A DNA stretch of 64,000 nucleotides from Oceanobacter sp. GTDB taxonomy: Bacteria; Pseudomonadota; Gammaproteobacteria; Pseudomonadales; Oceanobacteraceae. The notes below the pieces were generated by a model. It was not told the DNA's origin, made no database searches, and saw only the letters and a list, made by a program, of their open reading frames with translations. Shown here one piece after another: positions 41,455 through 50,581 of this stretch. A program made the translations under genes and the position numbers. The DNA lies in contig NVWL01000003.1 in assembly GCA_002733645.1 (NCBI GenBank), positions 82,069-146,068 of the forward strand. Reading direction: 5' to 3'. The stretch's first letter is position 1. The number at the start of each line of letters is the position of its first letter.

Positions 41455-42615
41455 GTGAAACACCTAGAAAAAGTTCCTTCTGCTAAATCAATAGGTAGCT
41501 TAAACAAGCTCTCTCATGCACTTGGCATTGAGAAGAGTATATTGATTGATGTTGCTGAATCTATTGGTGGGTACAGAAAATCAGAAAGAACTAAGGATAA
41601 CGGTAAAATACGAGTAGTTTATAGTCCAAGTAGAATTGTAAGAAAAATTCAATCAGCCATAAATGAACGAATATTCACAGACCCTCGTATTATCAGTTGG
41701 GGCGAGTACCTATATGGCTCTATACCTAATGATGAATATGTAACTAGGGATTATATTTCATGCGCAGCACGTCATGGGATGTGTAAGTCTATATTGAAAA
41801 TGGATATTTCAGATTACTTTGATAATATCCATGAAGATGCGGTTTTCGATGTTTTCAACGGTTTTCTTAAATATCCGAATGATGTTTCGACAATATTAGC
41901 TGGTATATGTACTCATGAAGGACGTGTTCCTCAAGGGGGGTTGACCTCCAGCTATCTTGCTAATTTAGTATTGTATGATGTTGAAGAGATAGTAATAAAT
42001 AAGTTAGAAAAAAAGAAACTTACATATACAAGGTACGTTGACGATATTACCGTTTCATCATTATCTTATGGGTATGATTTTACCTATGCTCAAGATTTAA
42101 TTAAAAATATGTTGCATGGTAAAGGTTTTCCAGTAAACGAAGAAAAGTGCGTAATTGAACGAAGTGGTACTATCGGCTTATCTGTCCATGGTTTGAGAGT
42201 AGGGTATGATCGACCTAGGCTGCCTAGAGAGGAAATGCGAAGAATTCGTGCAAATGTTCAAAAAGTTGAAATTATTTCAAAAGAACCTGGTTACCGTACA
42301 ACGCATTCATACAGAAGGGATTTTAATAGGTGTATGGGGCGGGTTAATAAGTTAGTTAGGTTAAAGCATGATCAAGGTGCTAAATTCATTAAGCGTTTGA
42401 ATGCAATCAAACCATTGCCTTCTATTAAAGATATTAATAGATGTAGAAAAATGGTCTGGTTTTTAGCTAAAGATTATGAAAATAAAAAAAGACGACTATC
42501 ATACGAGCGTAGGTTTTATATTTGTCATGAACGTTTGAATATACTTAAAAGAAGTTTTTATCAGGAAGAGCAGTACCTAAGATCTAATTTACGAACTATT
42601 AGGCCTGTTTCATGA
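41455..42615 (+). CDS. Retron-type reverse transcriptase (possibly Ec48-like)
   Basis: RT motifs SILKMDISDYFDNI, GRVPQGGLTSSYLANLVLYDVE, LTYTRYVDDITVSS, then VHGLRVG; GTG start. Confidence 0.9.
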   Translation: MKHLEKVPSAKSIGSLNKLSHALGIEKSILIDVAESIGGYRKSERTKDNGKIRVVYSPSRIVRKIQSAINERIFTDPRIISWGEYLYGSIPNDEYVTRDYISCAARHGMCKSILKMDISDYFDNIHEDAVFDVFNGFLKYPNDVSTILAGICTHEGRVPQGGLTSSYLANLVLYDVEEIVINKLEKKKLTYTRYVDDITVSSLSYGYDFTYAQDLIKNMLHGKGFPVNEEKCVIERSGTIGLSVHGLRVGYDRPRLPREEMRRIRANVQKVEIISKEPGYRTTHSYRRDFNRCMGRVNKLVRLKHDQGAKFIKRLNAIKPLPSIKDINRCRKMVWFLAKDYENKKRRLSYERRFYICHERLNILKRSFYQEEQYLRSNLRTIRPVS

Positions 42616-43331
42616 GTGTAAATTTTCGTTTGAGTAAGTCAGTTAAGTATATAGTATGTGTTTATATGCTAATTGTTTTGGTGTCTCTATTTTTAACTGT
42701 GTACTCGTTATGGTTGACTGTAGTATCACAAGAATTAGTGGAGTTGCCTTTCTGTCTTGAATCTCATTGCGTAAAATATTTCTTAGATATGACCAGCTCA
42801 TCATTTGTGTTTATATATAGAGGTGGTCTACTGGCAACAGGAATATTTACTTTTATCTCTGTTGCTCTGCTGATGGAAAATTATATATCAAACTTGGGGT
42901 CTCAGAGAATATCAAATAATGTTTCACAATATAATCATTTTTCTACTTATATACACTTGCTTCTTGAACGCTATGATCGGATACCAGTAAAGTCAATATC
43001 AAGTTTAAGGTGGTATCAGTCAATTTACGCCTCGCCTACTCAGGGTAAATTTGAGATTTCTGACCAATATTATAAAACGATTGCTGAGATTAATAATATA
43101 ATATTATCTTCAAATTTGAATTATGTTGAGGGTGGTAGTTATCGATTTAGAGAGCATCAGAATTTATTAAGTAATACACTATTTGAGATAGGTATAACTT
43201 TACATACAGGTCCCCGAACTTCATTCCATGAAGCTGAGCGTCAAGTGATTGATTTTATTAATGAGACTCATTCGATGTTTATCTCGGAGGGAATGGATAT
43301 AGTGAAATTAGAAATACCAAAATATAAGTAA
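42612..43331 (+). CDS. Two-TM retron effector candidate (Ec48-type membrane effector)
   Basis: 239 aa; two hydrophobic segments (KYIVCVYMLIVLVSLFLTVYSLWLTVV; FVFIYRGGLLATGIFTFISVALLM) then soluble domain; start overlaps RT stop by 4 nt. Confidence 0.75.
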   Translation: MSVNFRLSKSVKYIVCVYMLIVLVSLFLTVYSLWLTVVSQELVELPFCLESHCVKYFLDMTSSSFVFIYRGGLLATGIFTFISVALLMENYISNLGSQRISNNVSQYNHFSTYIHLLLERYDRIPVKSISSLRWYQSIYASPTQGKFEISDQYYKTIAEINNIILSSNLNYVEGGSYRFREHQNLLSNTLFEIGITLHTGPRTSFHEAERQVIDFINETHSMFISEGMDIVKLEIPKYK

Positions 43332-43418
43332 TATTAATTTGAAAAATCCGTTAAAAACAGTTAACCCTTACTTTTCTTCAATATGTTAAGATTAAGACAA
43401 TTTCCCGGATGATTTTTC

Positions 43419-46400
43419 ATGTTTCGTCTATATCACTCCAACGATCTTGAGGTGCTCAAAGAGCTATTACTGCGTGAGATTCGCCAGAATCCGCCGGGGG
43501 TGTTTGACCACGAGCAAATCCTGGTGCAATCGCAAGGCATGGCACACTGGCTGAAACTGCAATTGGCGGATGGCCTTGGCGTGGCGGCTCAGGTCGATTT
43601 CCCGTTGCCGTCGGCGTACGTTTGGAAAGTGTTCAATACACTCAAGCCTGAATTACCAGAACGTTCGCACTTCGAGAAGCAAGCAATGGCGTGGAAGTTG
43701 ATGCGCCTGCTACCTGAATTAACGAGTCAGTCTGACGCTGAATGTGCGGCTATTGCCACCTACCTTAACGACGACACTCATGGCCTCAAGCTCTATGAGC
43801 TGGCCCACGAAATTGCCGACGTGTTTGACCAATACTTAGTCTACCGCCCGGATTGGCTACTGGCGTGGGAACGAGGCGAGAATGACATCGCCGACACCGA
43901 CGTCAGTGCACATCCATGGCAACCGATTGTCTGGCGAGCTCTGGTGGCCGATAGTCAACGGCTGAACCACAGCTTGGATCATCGAGCGCGTTTAACTCTC
44001 TCGCTTGAGCAATTAGTCACGCAATATGGTGATCGCTTATCCGAATTGCCTGAGCGCTTATTTGTCTTCGGCATTGCTGCGTTACCGGGCGGATATTGGG
44101 ATGTGCTTAACGCCATTTCTGAGCGTATCGACGTTCACTTTTTCTTACTCAACCCTTGTCGTAATTACTGGGGCGACATCGTTGATGATCGCCAACGAGC
44201 ACGAATCCTTAAACAAAGCCCAGACGCCGCGGAATATCTAGACCGAGGTAACCCAGTATTGGCCTCATGGGGGCGCTTAGGTCGAGATTTTTTAACCTTG
44301 GTGCATGAAACTGCCGCCGAAGGTCGCCTGCAAGATATTGAAGCCTACGCGGATGTATTAAATTCCGATGCGCCTACCTTATTGCAACGCATTCAGGCGG
44401 ACTTATTAGATCTTAATGACCCACAAGCGCGGGCTTACACTCCGGCGGCACTAAAACACAGTAAATTTAAACAGAGCATCGCCAACAGCGACGACAGCTT
44501 GCGCGTAGTCGCAGCGCATAGCCCGTTACGTGAAGTGCAACGGCTACACGATCAACTCTTGCATTGGTTTACCCATAACCCCGAATTAAAACCCCGTGAT
44601 GTGGTGGTGATGGTGCCCGACATCGACCAATACGCCCCCTACATTGATGCGGTTTTTGCCAGCGCTCCAGAAAAACAACGTATTCCGTGGGCCATCGCAG
44701 ACCAATCGCAAGTGCAAGAAAATCCACTGCTCGACAGCGTGCTTGGGTTACTGAGTTTATGCGACTCGCGTTTGCAATTAACCGACGTGCTCGACTGGCT
44801 TGATGTCGAAGCGATACGTGCGCGTTTTAATATTGCCGAAGCCGATCTTGATATTATTCGCGATTGGTTAGAGCGCGCGGGTGTGCGTTGGGGCTTAGAT
44901 GACGAACATCGCAAAGCGTTAGGGTTTCCCGGATTTAGCCAAAACAGTTGGCGCAAAGGGTTACGTCAACTATTGCTTGGCATGATGTTGCCAGATTCTG
45001 ATGACATGCATTGGCAAGACGATTGGCCCGTGTTTGGAGTGGAAGGGAATGCTAGTGAATTATTGGGTAATTTATTATCCTTGATAGACACACTGGTAAA
45101 ATGGCAGAGCTATTTATCTGAATCACATGCAACCTCCGAGTGGATGTCGGCGATTCCTGAATTGATCGACGATATGTACGCGCCAGACTTAGACGCAGGT
45201 GTGCAACTACAACGAGTGCGTGATGCCGTGATGCGCTGGCAAGAACAATTAAGTGACGCGGATTATTCAGCCGATTTATCACCCCAAGTGGTGCGTAGCT
45301 GGTTTAACGAAAACCTTGCTCAGCAGGGCGGTTGGCAGCGTTTTCTTGCCGGGCCAGTAAATTTTTGTACCTTAATGCCAATGCGATCTATTCCATTTAA
45401 AGCCGTGTGCTTACTGGGCATGAACGACCAAGATTACCCTCGCCCAGTAACGCCGGTCGGGTTTGATTTAATGGTCACTGGAAAGGCCCGCCGTGGTGAT
45501 CGTTCGCGGCGTGAAGATGATCGCTATCTAGTATTAGAAGCTTTATGTTCGGCGCAGCACTATTTTTACATCAGTTATCGTGGCCGAGATGCGCGAGAAA
45601 ATCATGAGCTGCAACCTTCGGTATTAATTAACGAACTACTTGATTACGTTGGTGATGCTTATTGTCTTGAAGGCGACGAAAAATATTCCGCCAAGCAAAG
45701 CCGTGAAAATCTACGTCAATGGCTAATTGAAGAGCTACCACTGCAGCCGTTTAATCGTCGCACTTTCTCGAAAGAGAAAAATGGTATGCCTCAAGAGGCT
45801 GGCACTGGCATCGTCAGTTTTCACAAGCTTTGGTCAAGTGTAACCAACGCGGAGTTCTCTGATTCTACAATTTTGCCATTTTATGAGTCACCATTAGCTT
45901 TACCTGAAGAATTCAGTCTGAATCACGTGCTGTGGTCAGATGTCAAAGACGCCTTATTAAAACCGGCAGACTTCTTTTTACGTCGTCGTTTACGTTTATC
46001 GCCAGAACTGTATTTTAAAGACAGCAATAACGAAGAAACCTTTGCGCCTAATAATCTTGAAAACGCCATATTGCGTACCCAGTGGGTGGAAGATCAAATA
46101 ACAAGCTCTGCTCAAACCACTCATGGCTTTACAGCGCGTGAGCAGGCGCTAGGGCACTTACCTGTGAATGGCTTAGGAATACTACAAAGTGAAAGCTTCT
46201 CTCGTGAGCTTGATGAATTGGTCGAACGGTTACAAGGTTTATGCGCCCAGCCTTTAAACAACACAGAACAGGATGACACCTCCCTAACCATAACGCGTGA
46301 TGTCATTTTGAATTCAGGAGAAGTTGTTCACTGCCAGGTAAGCGGCGAGTTAACTCAATCTTATCAGCGCCAGCTTGTGCATTGGCGGGCAGGCGAATTG

Positions 46401-46868
46401 CGTGGGCAACATTTACTGGATGCTTGGTTAGATTTGGTTTTAGTGGCTGCAGCTCAACCTGAGCGTATTGGATCTGCCATCGTTATTGGTCGAGATAAAA
46501 CCAAAGGGCGATTGCAAGAATTTGAATTTAACGCCCCAAGCCAAAGTGAAGCACTCGCCTATATCGACCACTGTATTCAGTATTATCGTGATGCATGGCA
46601 AGCGCCGCAGCCAGTCATGCCCGGATTAATGTGGGCACTTAGCCAAGCGGCAGACGATAAAAAAGAAAAACTAATATTAGCAGCGGCGGAGAATGAATTT
46701 TCAGAATTTAATCGTACCGCCATGCAACTGTGTCGCCCAGAGCTTGCGCAGCAATTATTAAGCACCGATGTTGCTGACGGAGATGCAAATGCTTATGACC
46801 ACTGGCTTGAACAATACCAATGGCTATGGGCACTGCCTCAAGCGTGTTTAGTAGGAGACGATGAATAA
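43419..46868 (+). CDS. recC: Exodeoxyribonuclease V subunit gamma
   Basis: 1149 aa; MFRLYHSNDLEVLKELL; followed by recB and recD. Confidence 0.97.
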   Translation: MFRLYHSNDLEVLKELLLREIRQNPPGVFDHEQILVQSQGMAHWLKLQLADGLGVAAQVDFPLPSAYVWKVFNTLKPELPERSHFEKQAMAWKLMRLLPELTSQSDAECAAIATYLNDDTHGLKLYELAHEIADVFDQYLVYRPDWLLAWERGENDIADTDVSAHPWQPIVWRALVADSQRLNHSLDHRARLTLSLEQLVTQYGDRLSELPERLFVFGIAALPGGYWDVLNAISERIDVHFFLLNPCRNYWGDIVDDRQRARILKQSPDAAEYLDRGNPVLASWGRLGRDFLTLVHETAAEGRLQDIEAYADVLNSDAPTLLQRIQADLLDLNDPQARAYTPAALKHSKFKQSIANSDDSLRVVAAHSPLREVQRLHDQLLHWFTHNPELKPRDVVVMVPDIDQYAPYIDAVFASAPEKQRIPWAIADQSQVQENPLLDSVLGLLSLCDSRLQLTDVLDWLDVEAIRARFNIAEADLDIIRDWLERAGVRWGLDDEHRKALGFPGFSQNSWRKGLRQLLLGMMLPDSDDMHWQDDWPVFGVEGNASELLGNLLSLIDTLVKWQSYLSESHATSEWMSAIPELIDDMYAPDLDAGVQLQRVRDAVMRWQEQLSDADYSADLSPQVVRSWFNENLAQQGGWQRFLAGPVNFCTLMPMRSIPFKAVCLLGMNDQDYPRPVTPVGFDLMVTGKARRGDRSRREDDRYLVLEALCSAQHYFYISYRGRDARENHELQPSVLINELLDYVGDAYCLEGDEKYSAKQSRENLRQWLIEELPLQPFNRRTFSKEKNGMPQEAGTGIVSFHKLWSSVTNAEFSDSTILPFYESPLALPEEFSLNHVLWSDVKDALLKPADFFLRRRLRLSPELYFKDSNNEETFAPNNLENAILRTQWVEDQITSSAQTTHGFTAREQALGHLPVNGLGILQSESFSRELDELVERLQGLCAQPLNNTEQDDTSLTITRDVILNSGEVVHCQVSGELTQSYQRQLVHWRAGELRGQHLLDAWLDLVLVAAAQPERIGSAIVIGRDKTKGRLQEFEFNAPSQSEALAYIDHCIQYYRDAWQAPQPVMPGLMWALSQAADDKKEKLILAAAENEFSEFNRTAMQLCRPELAQQLLSTDVADGDANAYDHWLEQYQWLWALPQACLVGDDE

Positions 46869-49800
46869 TGAAACCTCTTGATATTCATAGCTTCCCGCTG
46901 CAAGGCCAATCGTTGATTGAAGCCAGTGCAGGTACAGGTAAAACCTACACCATTAACCAGCTCTACCGTCGTTTGATATTAGGTCACGGGGATGCTCCCA
47001 CGGAAGTAAATGGGCGCTTAGGCTGTACTGATATTTTAGTGGTGACTTTTACAAAAGCGGCAACGGAAGAGTTACGCGGACGTATTCGTAGTGGATTACG
47101 TGATGCGTTTGAGTCGATATTAGCGGCGGAAAGTCTTGCTGTTGATCATGCTGAAAACAGCCACTCGGTATTAAGCGAAAAAATTCCAGATAAAGACATC
47201 GCGCGCTGGCTTAAAGAATCGGGTATACCGATCAAAGAACAGCGCGATTGGTTGCAAGTGAATCTTGCGCAAATGGATGAGTCCTCGATTTTTACCATCC
47301 ACCGTTTTTGTGCGCAAATGCTCAAGCGATTTGCCTTTGACAGCGGCGTTGGTTTTAACGTCGCGATGGAAACTGAAGGGCAGGAGTTTCTACAGCGCGC
47401 CTGTGAAGATGTCTGGCGACAAACCTGTTACCCAGAAACGGTAGATAAATTACGGGTATTAACCGCTAAATGGAAAAATCCACAGGCGCTACTGGCGCAT
47501 TTTCGGAGTTGGACATCGAAGCCCGATCTGACCATTCAACCTAAGGTGGAAAAAAACACTGACGAACTCTGGGATACCATCACACACTTAAAAGCTCAGG
47601 CACGAGAAGCATGGGCGGCGTTAGGCTCGGATGGAATAGATGATCTGATATTCTCAGCCGATATTGATAAACGTAGCTACAGCAAAAAACATTATCCTAG
47701 CTGGAAAGCCCAAATCGGCGATTACCTTTACAGCGATGTCTTGATTCCGATTCCTAAAAACCTCGAACGGTTTGGCAGTGAATTACTGACAGCAAAAACA
47801 AAATCGGGTGAGCCTCCACGGCACTTATTAATTACCACCATTGATGGTCTGATGTCAGCAGTGGCGGATTATCAAGTAGCCCTTGAAGTGTATTGGTTTA
47901 AACACATCTATCAGCGCTATATTGAGCTGCTCGACCAAGCCGCTGTCATGACCAGTGACGATCTACTACGTTTACTTGATGATGCCTTGCAGTCTGAGCG
48001 GGGTGAAGACTTAGCTAAAAAAATACGTACCTTATATCCGGTCGCCATGATTGATGAATTTCAAGATACCGACCCAACACAGTACCGAATATTTAATACC
48101 ATTTACCCGGCTATATTAGGTACTGAAAACACAGAAGACACTGAATTAAACATTGCACCGGGTTATGGCCTGATAATGATCGGTGACCCTAAACAGGCCA
48201 TTTATGCGTTTCGTGGGGCGGATATTTTTACCTACATGAAAGCCCGTGACCAAATACCCGATGAACGCAGTTTTACGTTAGATACTAACTATCGAAGTGA
48301 TAGCGCGCTTATTTCGGCGGTAAACTCGCTGTGGAAAAACAACGATAATCCATTTTTGTTTAAACGGCATATTCAATTTCACCCGGTAAAGTCCGGTGCA
48401 TTGCATGACAAACAAGCCCCTAAGTGGCAATGCGAAACGCCCGAAGCACCATTACAAATATGGATTGACGGCAGCGAAGAAGAATCAAAACGAGAGGCAG
48501 AAGTAAGAATTGCTGAGGAGTGTGCCGAGCAAATATCTGCCGTGCTGGCCGGGGCGGCAACTGTTTCTAAAGGAAAAAAACAAACCTCATTGGTGGCCGG
48601 TGATTGTGCGGTACTGGTGTATTCTCGCCCGCAAGCGGCCTTAATACGCCGGGCATTAACAGCCAAGCATATTGGTAGCGTATTTTTAACCCGTGATAGT
48701 GTATTTGAATCCAATGAAGCATTTGATTTACTCGCCATATTCGAAGCCATTATGCACCCCGGAAATGAAACCGGCGTACGCCGAGCATTAGCCACTTATA
48801 GCTGGGGCATGAGTGCCGAACAATTAGCAGCACTGCAAGTTAATGAAAGTGCTTGGGAAAGCCAACTCGCAGCTATTCATGAATATCAAATACTGTGGCA
48901 ACGTCGCGGTATCATGGCGTTGATCATGCAATGGCTGGCCGATAAAGGAATAGAAAGTAAAGGCTCAACAGGTATTGAAAGAGCGGTTCGGCTGCGCAAA
49001 CAGCCCGACGGCGAGCGTATCATTACCAATATTTTGCACCTAGGTGAAATGCTACAAACCCAAAGCCGAAAATTGCGTGGACACCAAGCCTTAGTGCGTT
49101 GGTTATCAGAGCGCATTAGCGGCGAAATTCCTTCCGGAGAAGAAGCTCAGTTACGGCTCGAAACTGACGAACGCTTAGTGAATATTGTGACCATCCATAA
49201 ATCCAAAGGGTTGGAATACCCCATGGTATTTTTGCCATACCTATGGGCTGACAAAGCAGAACGTCACAGTAAGGAAACTGATAACACTTATTATGACGGC
49301 ATTAAAGTGGTGCGTGATTTAGCGCCTAATGATGATGCCTTTAAATTGCAGCAGCGCGACATACTTGCTGAAAAAATGCGCCTACTCTACGTGGCACTCA
49401 CCCGAGCAAAATTTGGCTGCTATTTGTGGTTAAGTCGTGCAATGGATGGGCGAACGAAAAAACCGGTTTGGCCTTCGTCAGCACTAGGCTATTTATTAGG
49501 AACAGACACCGAGCCACTAACACTAGCTATTAATGATGTGTACATTGGGCCTAAACCTACATGGCAGGCCGTAGGCCAAAACGAATTAGAAATTCCTCCG
49601 CAACCAGTTAAGCCTGCTTCAGCGAAAATTGAATGGCGAGACGCATGGCGAGTAGGTAGCTATAGCCAACTGGCTGCGCACAGTTCTAGTGGGTCTCATA
49701 GCTCAACTGGAGCGAATAGTTCCTCTCACTCAAACGTAGAGCAATCATCGGCAGATTTAGCTCAGGCGTTTGACTGGGAAGCAGGATTGGATTCAGTGCT

Positions 49801-50581
49801 AAACACTAGACCGAGCTATTTTGATAAAAATACGGCAGAAGTTTTACCGGTCGCATTACGTTTTCCAAAAGGCGCAAACCCCGGAACCTGTTTGCATGCC
49901 ATATTCGAACACTGGGATTTTAGCGATCAAAAGCAATTATTAGAGGTGTGTGATAAACAGCTCACACTCTACGGTTTAGCCGAGCAAGCCTCAGAAGAAG
50001 TCGCACGATGGGTAACCGATATAACTCAGCAAGTGATTCCTGGGGTGAAGTCACCTTCGCCATTTTCGCTAAGCCAGCTAGAAGCGCATAATCGTTTAGA
50101 TGAAATGGAATTTTACTTGCCTGTTGGTTTATTGGAATCATCAACAATTGACGCTTTATTAGGCGGCGATAATCGTTTTCAATTTCAACCACTCACTGGG
50201 TATTTAAAAGGCTTTATAGATTTGATTTTTGAATGGCAAGGGCGTTATTACATTGCCGATTATAAATCGAACTACTTAGGAGAAACCGCTGAAGAATACC
50301 AGCCCGGTGCTCTGGTAGAATCTATGCGCGACCATAAATACGATTTACAATCATGGATTTACACCATTGCTCTGGATCAAATGCTAAGTCAGCGCTTGCC
50401 AAATTACTCTCCAGAGAAACACTTAGGTGGCAGCCTATATCTTTATCTACGCGGCATGGGGAACCATTTTTCTGATGCGGCTCCAGACTCAGGTATTTGT
50501 TATACGCCAGTCAATATTGAGCAGCTTGAACAATGGCGTTCCGTATTACTGCGAAGCCTAGATAAGGAGGCGGGAGTATGA
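46868..50581 (+). CDS. recB: Exodeoxyribonuclease V subunit beta
   Basis: 1237 aa; LIEASAGTGKTYTINQLYRRLIL, UvrD-type helicase motifs, C-terminal nuclease YIADYKSNYLG. Confidence 0.97.
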   Translation: MKPLDIHSFPLQGQSLIEASAGTGKTYTINQLYRRLILGHGDAPTEVNGRLGCTDILVVTFTKAATEELRGRIRSGLRDAFESILAAESLAVDHAENSHSVLSEKIPDKDIARWLKESGIPIKEQRDWLQVNLAQMDESSIFTIHRFCAQMLKRFAFDSGVGFNVAMETEGQEFLQRACEDVWRQTCYPETVDKLRVLTAKWKNPQALLAHFRSWTSKPDLTIQPKVEKNTDELWDTITHLKAQAREAWAALGSDGIDDLIFSADIDKRSYSKKHYPSWKAQIGDYLYSDVLIPIPKNLERFGSELLTAKTKSGEPPRHLLITTIDGLMSAVADYQVALEVYWFKHIYQRYIELLDQAAVMTSDDLLRLLDDALQSERGEDLAKKIRTLYPVAMIDEFQDTDPTQYRIFNTIYPAILGTENTEDTELNIAPGYGLIMIGDPKQAIYAFRGADIFTYMKARDQIPDERSFTLDTNYRSDSALISAVNSLWKNNDNPFLFKRHIQFHPVKSGALHDKQAPKWQCETPEAPLQIWIDGSEEESKREAEVRIAEECAEQISAVLAGAATVSKGKKQTSLVAGDCAVLVYSRPQAALIRRALTAKHIGSVFLTRDSVFESNEAFDLLAIFEAIMHPGNETGVRRALATYSWGMSAEQLAALQVNESAWESQLAAIHEYQILWQRRGIMALIMQWLADKGIESKGSTGIERAVRLRKQPDGERIITNILHLGEMLQTQSRKLRGHQALVRWLSERISGEIPSGEEAQLRLETDERLVNIVTIHKSKGLEYPMVFLPYLWADKAERHSKETDNTYYDGIKVVRDLAPNDDAFKLQQRDILAEKMRLLYVALTRAKFGCYLWLSRAMDGRTKKPVWPSSALGYLLGTDTEPLTLAINDVYIGPKPTWQAVGQNELEIPPQPVKPASAKIEWRDAWRVGSYSQLAAHSSSGSHSSTGANSSSHSNVEQSSADLAQAFDWEAGLDSVLNTRPSYFDKNTAEVLPVALRFPKGANPGTCLHAIFEHWDFSDQKQLLEVCDKQLTLYGLAEQASEEVARWVTDITQQVIPGVKSPSPFSLSQLEAHNRLDEMEFYLPVGLLESSTIDALLGGDNRFQFQPLTGYLKGFIDLIFEWQGRYYIADYKSNYLGETAEEYQPGALVESMRDHKYDLQSWIYTIALDQMLSQRLPNYSPEKHLGGSLYLYLRGMGNHFSDAAPDSGICYTPVNIEQLEQWRSVLLRSLDKEAGV

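Noticed and set aside
40801-43419. Target site duplication of a transposon around the retron
   Set aside because: The 84-bp repeated sequence is too long and too diverged (4 synonymous changes) for a TSD, and no transposase or integrase lies in the insert.
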